A DNA stretch of 7,186 nucleotides, from assembly GCA_019421975.1 (NCBI GenBank), contig JAHZEE010000068.1, positions 1 through 7,186 on the forward strand, written 5' to 3'. This DNA comes from Clostridiales bacterium. GTDB taxonomy: Bacteria > Bacillota > Clostridia > Oscillospirales > Oscillospiraceae. A model generated the notes under the pieces. The model was not told the DNA's origin and did no database searches. It saw only the letters and a list, made by a program, of their open reading frames with translations. This document shows positions 6,572-7,186 of this stretch, piece after piece (position 1 is the stretch's first letter; each line of letters begins with the position of its first letter). A program made the position numbers and the translations under genes.

Positions 6572-6587
6572 GCGCCCGACAGGGCGC
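6572..6587 (+). other. Small hairpin in the leader of the AI-2E-family gene
   Basis: GCGCCC (6572-6577) pairs with GGGCGC (6582-6587) around a GACA loop. No T-run follows, so it is not a terminator. It lies in the untranslated leader, 22 nt before the start codon and just upstream of the purine-rich ribosome binding site; a role in translation or RNA stability is possible but unproven. Confidence 0.4.
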
Positions 6588-6609
6588 TGTGCAGGAGAGG
6601 GGGGAGCCC

Positions 6610-7186
6610 ATGCGGCCCAATAAACGCTATTTCTATCTGGGCCTGACCATTGTGCTGGCGGCCGGTGTGTGCTTTGTTTTGGCGGGTATCATCTTCAATC
6701 TTGACGCCTGCTTCCGTTACCTCTCCATGCTCGCCCGCGTCCTGCAGCCCATCATCTATGGTGTGGTCATCGCCTACCTGCTCAACCCGCTCACCCACCT
6801 GGTGGACGACCGGCTGGCGCCGTTTCTGCAGGAAAAGACCCAGTGGAAGCCGAAGGTGATCGGCCGCGTCAGCCGCGCCTCAGGCATTCTGGTCGCCTTT
6901 CTGATTTTGGCATTGGTGGGCTATCTGCTGGTTCAGATGGTGCTGCCGCAGCTCACAGAGAGCATCAAGACGGTGACGGCAAACCTGCCCACCTACTATA
7001 CCAACGCAGAGGCCTGGCTGCGCCAGATTCTGAAGGACAACACCCAGCTCAAAGGATATGTGGACCAGGTGGTCGCAGAGGTGTATGGACAGCTCACCAC
7101 CTGGCTGCGGGAGGAACTGCCGGCGCAGGTTCAGTCGCTGGTGGTGACTGCCATCAGCTCCGGCGTGATGGTGTTTCGGACCCTTT
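6610..7186 (+). CDS. AI-2E family transporter (PerM/YdiK-type membrane protein), 3' end outside window
   Basis: The first 192 codons of an open frame that runs off the window end without a stop. The protein has the N-terminal layout of the AI-2E exporter/PerM family. There is a membrane helix at about residues 7-30 and a second at 42-60 with the family-like QPIIYGVVIAYLLNPL stretch. A basic loop containing KPKVIGRVSR comes next, then a third helix at about 92-112 ending LVQMVLPQL. The long amphipathic segment with TESIKTVTANLPTYY and EAWLRQIL is typical of the family's extracytoplasmic region. ATG 6610 follows the purine-rich GGAGAGGGGGGAG, a good ribosome binding site. Members are around 350-400 residues, so about half is missing. 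Substrates vary (autoinducer-2, sodium/proton exchange and others), so no specific cargo is claimed. Confidence 0.85.
   Translation, partial: MRPNKRYFYLGLTIVLAAGVCFVLAGIIFNLDACFRYLSMLARVLQPIIYGVVIAYLLNPLTHLVDDRLAPFLQEKTQWKPKVIGRVSRASGILVAFLILALVGYLLVQMVLPQLTESIKTVTANLPTYYTNAEAWLRQILKDNTQLKGYVDQVVAEVYGQLTTWLREELPAQVQSLVVTAISSGVMVFRTL

Noticed and set aside
1..7186. Mobile element, CRISPR array, tRNA/rRNA or a new multi-gene defence system
   Set aside because: No transposase, long inverted repeats, spaced repeats or RNA-gene signatures were seen; nearly all DNA is explained by housekeeping or metabolic genes and short control regions.

Overview
The window is an ordinary chromosomal stretch from a GC-rich member of the Firmicutes, most likely a gut-type Clostridia (Oscillospiraceae/Ruminococcaceae-like). 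This is an inference: YlmH and the UPF0291 (YnzC) family are characteristic of Firmicutes, the FeoB is the compact clostridial-looking form, and the intrinsic terminators and promoters fit a low-complexity Gram-positive layout despite GC-rich coding DNA. All genes are on the + strand.

Layout. (1) 1-1039: the C-terminal two thirds of an NAD(P)-dependent aldehyde dehydrogenase. It is cut by the window edge and broken near base 245 by what looks like a 10-nt deletion. A strong intrinsic terminator follows. (2) 1111-2323: a gldA-type glycerol dehydrogenase as a single transcription unit, with its own extended -10 promoter, a complete set of zinc ligands and an intrinsic terminator. (3) 2341-3382: a two-gene unit, ylmH (S4-domain RNA-binding protein linked to ribosome quality control) followed by a 68-residue UPF0291 protein, closed by a terminator that touches the stop codon. 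(4) 3384-5591: feoA-feoB, a ferrous iron uptake operon with overlapping genes. A 13-bp palindrome in the leader is a candidate operator. (5) 5595-6486: nfo (endonuclease IV) behind its own promoter, with all nine metal ligands present. (6) 6525-7186: a promoter and the first 192 codons of an AI-2E/PerM-family membrane protein that runs off the window end.

The genes form separate small units with no shared pathway: alcohol/aldehyde oxidoreduction, translation quality control, iron uptake, base-excision repair and a membrane permease. Three clear terminators and at least three plausible sigma-A promoters separate them. I saw no mobile element, CRISPR array, tRNA/rRNA or convincing new system. 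The observations most worth checking are the aldehyde dehydrogenase lesion, the candidate feoAB operator and an altered active-site-region motif in the glycerol dehydrogenase.
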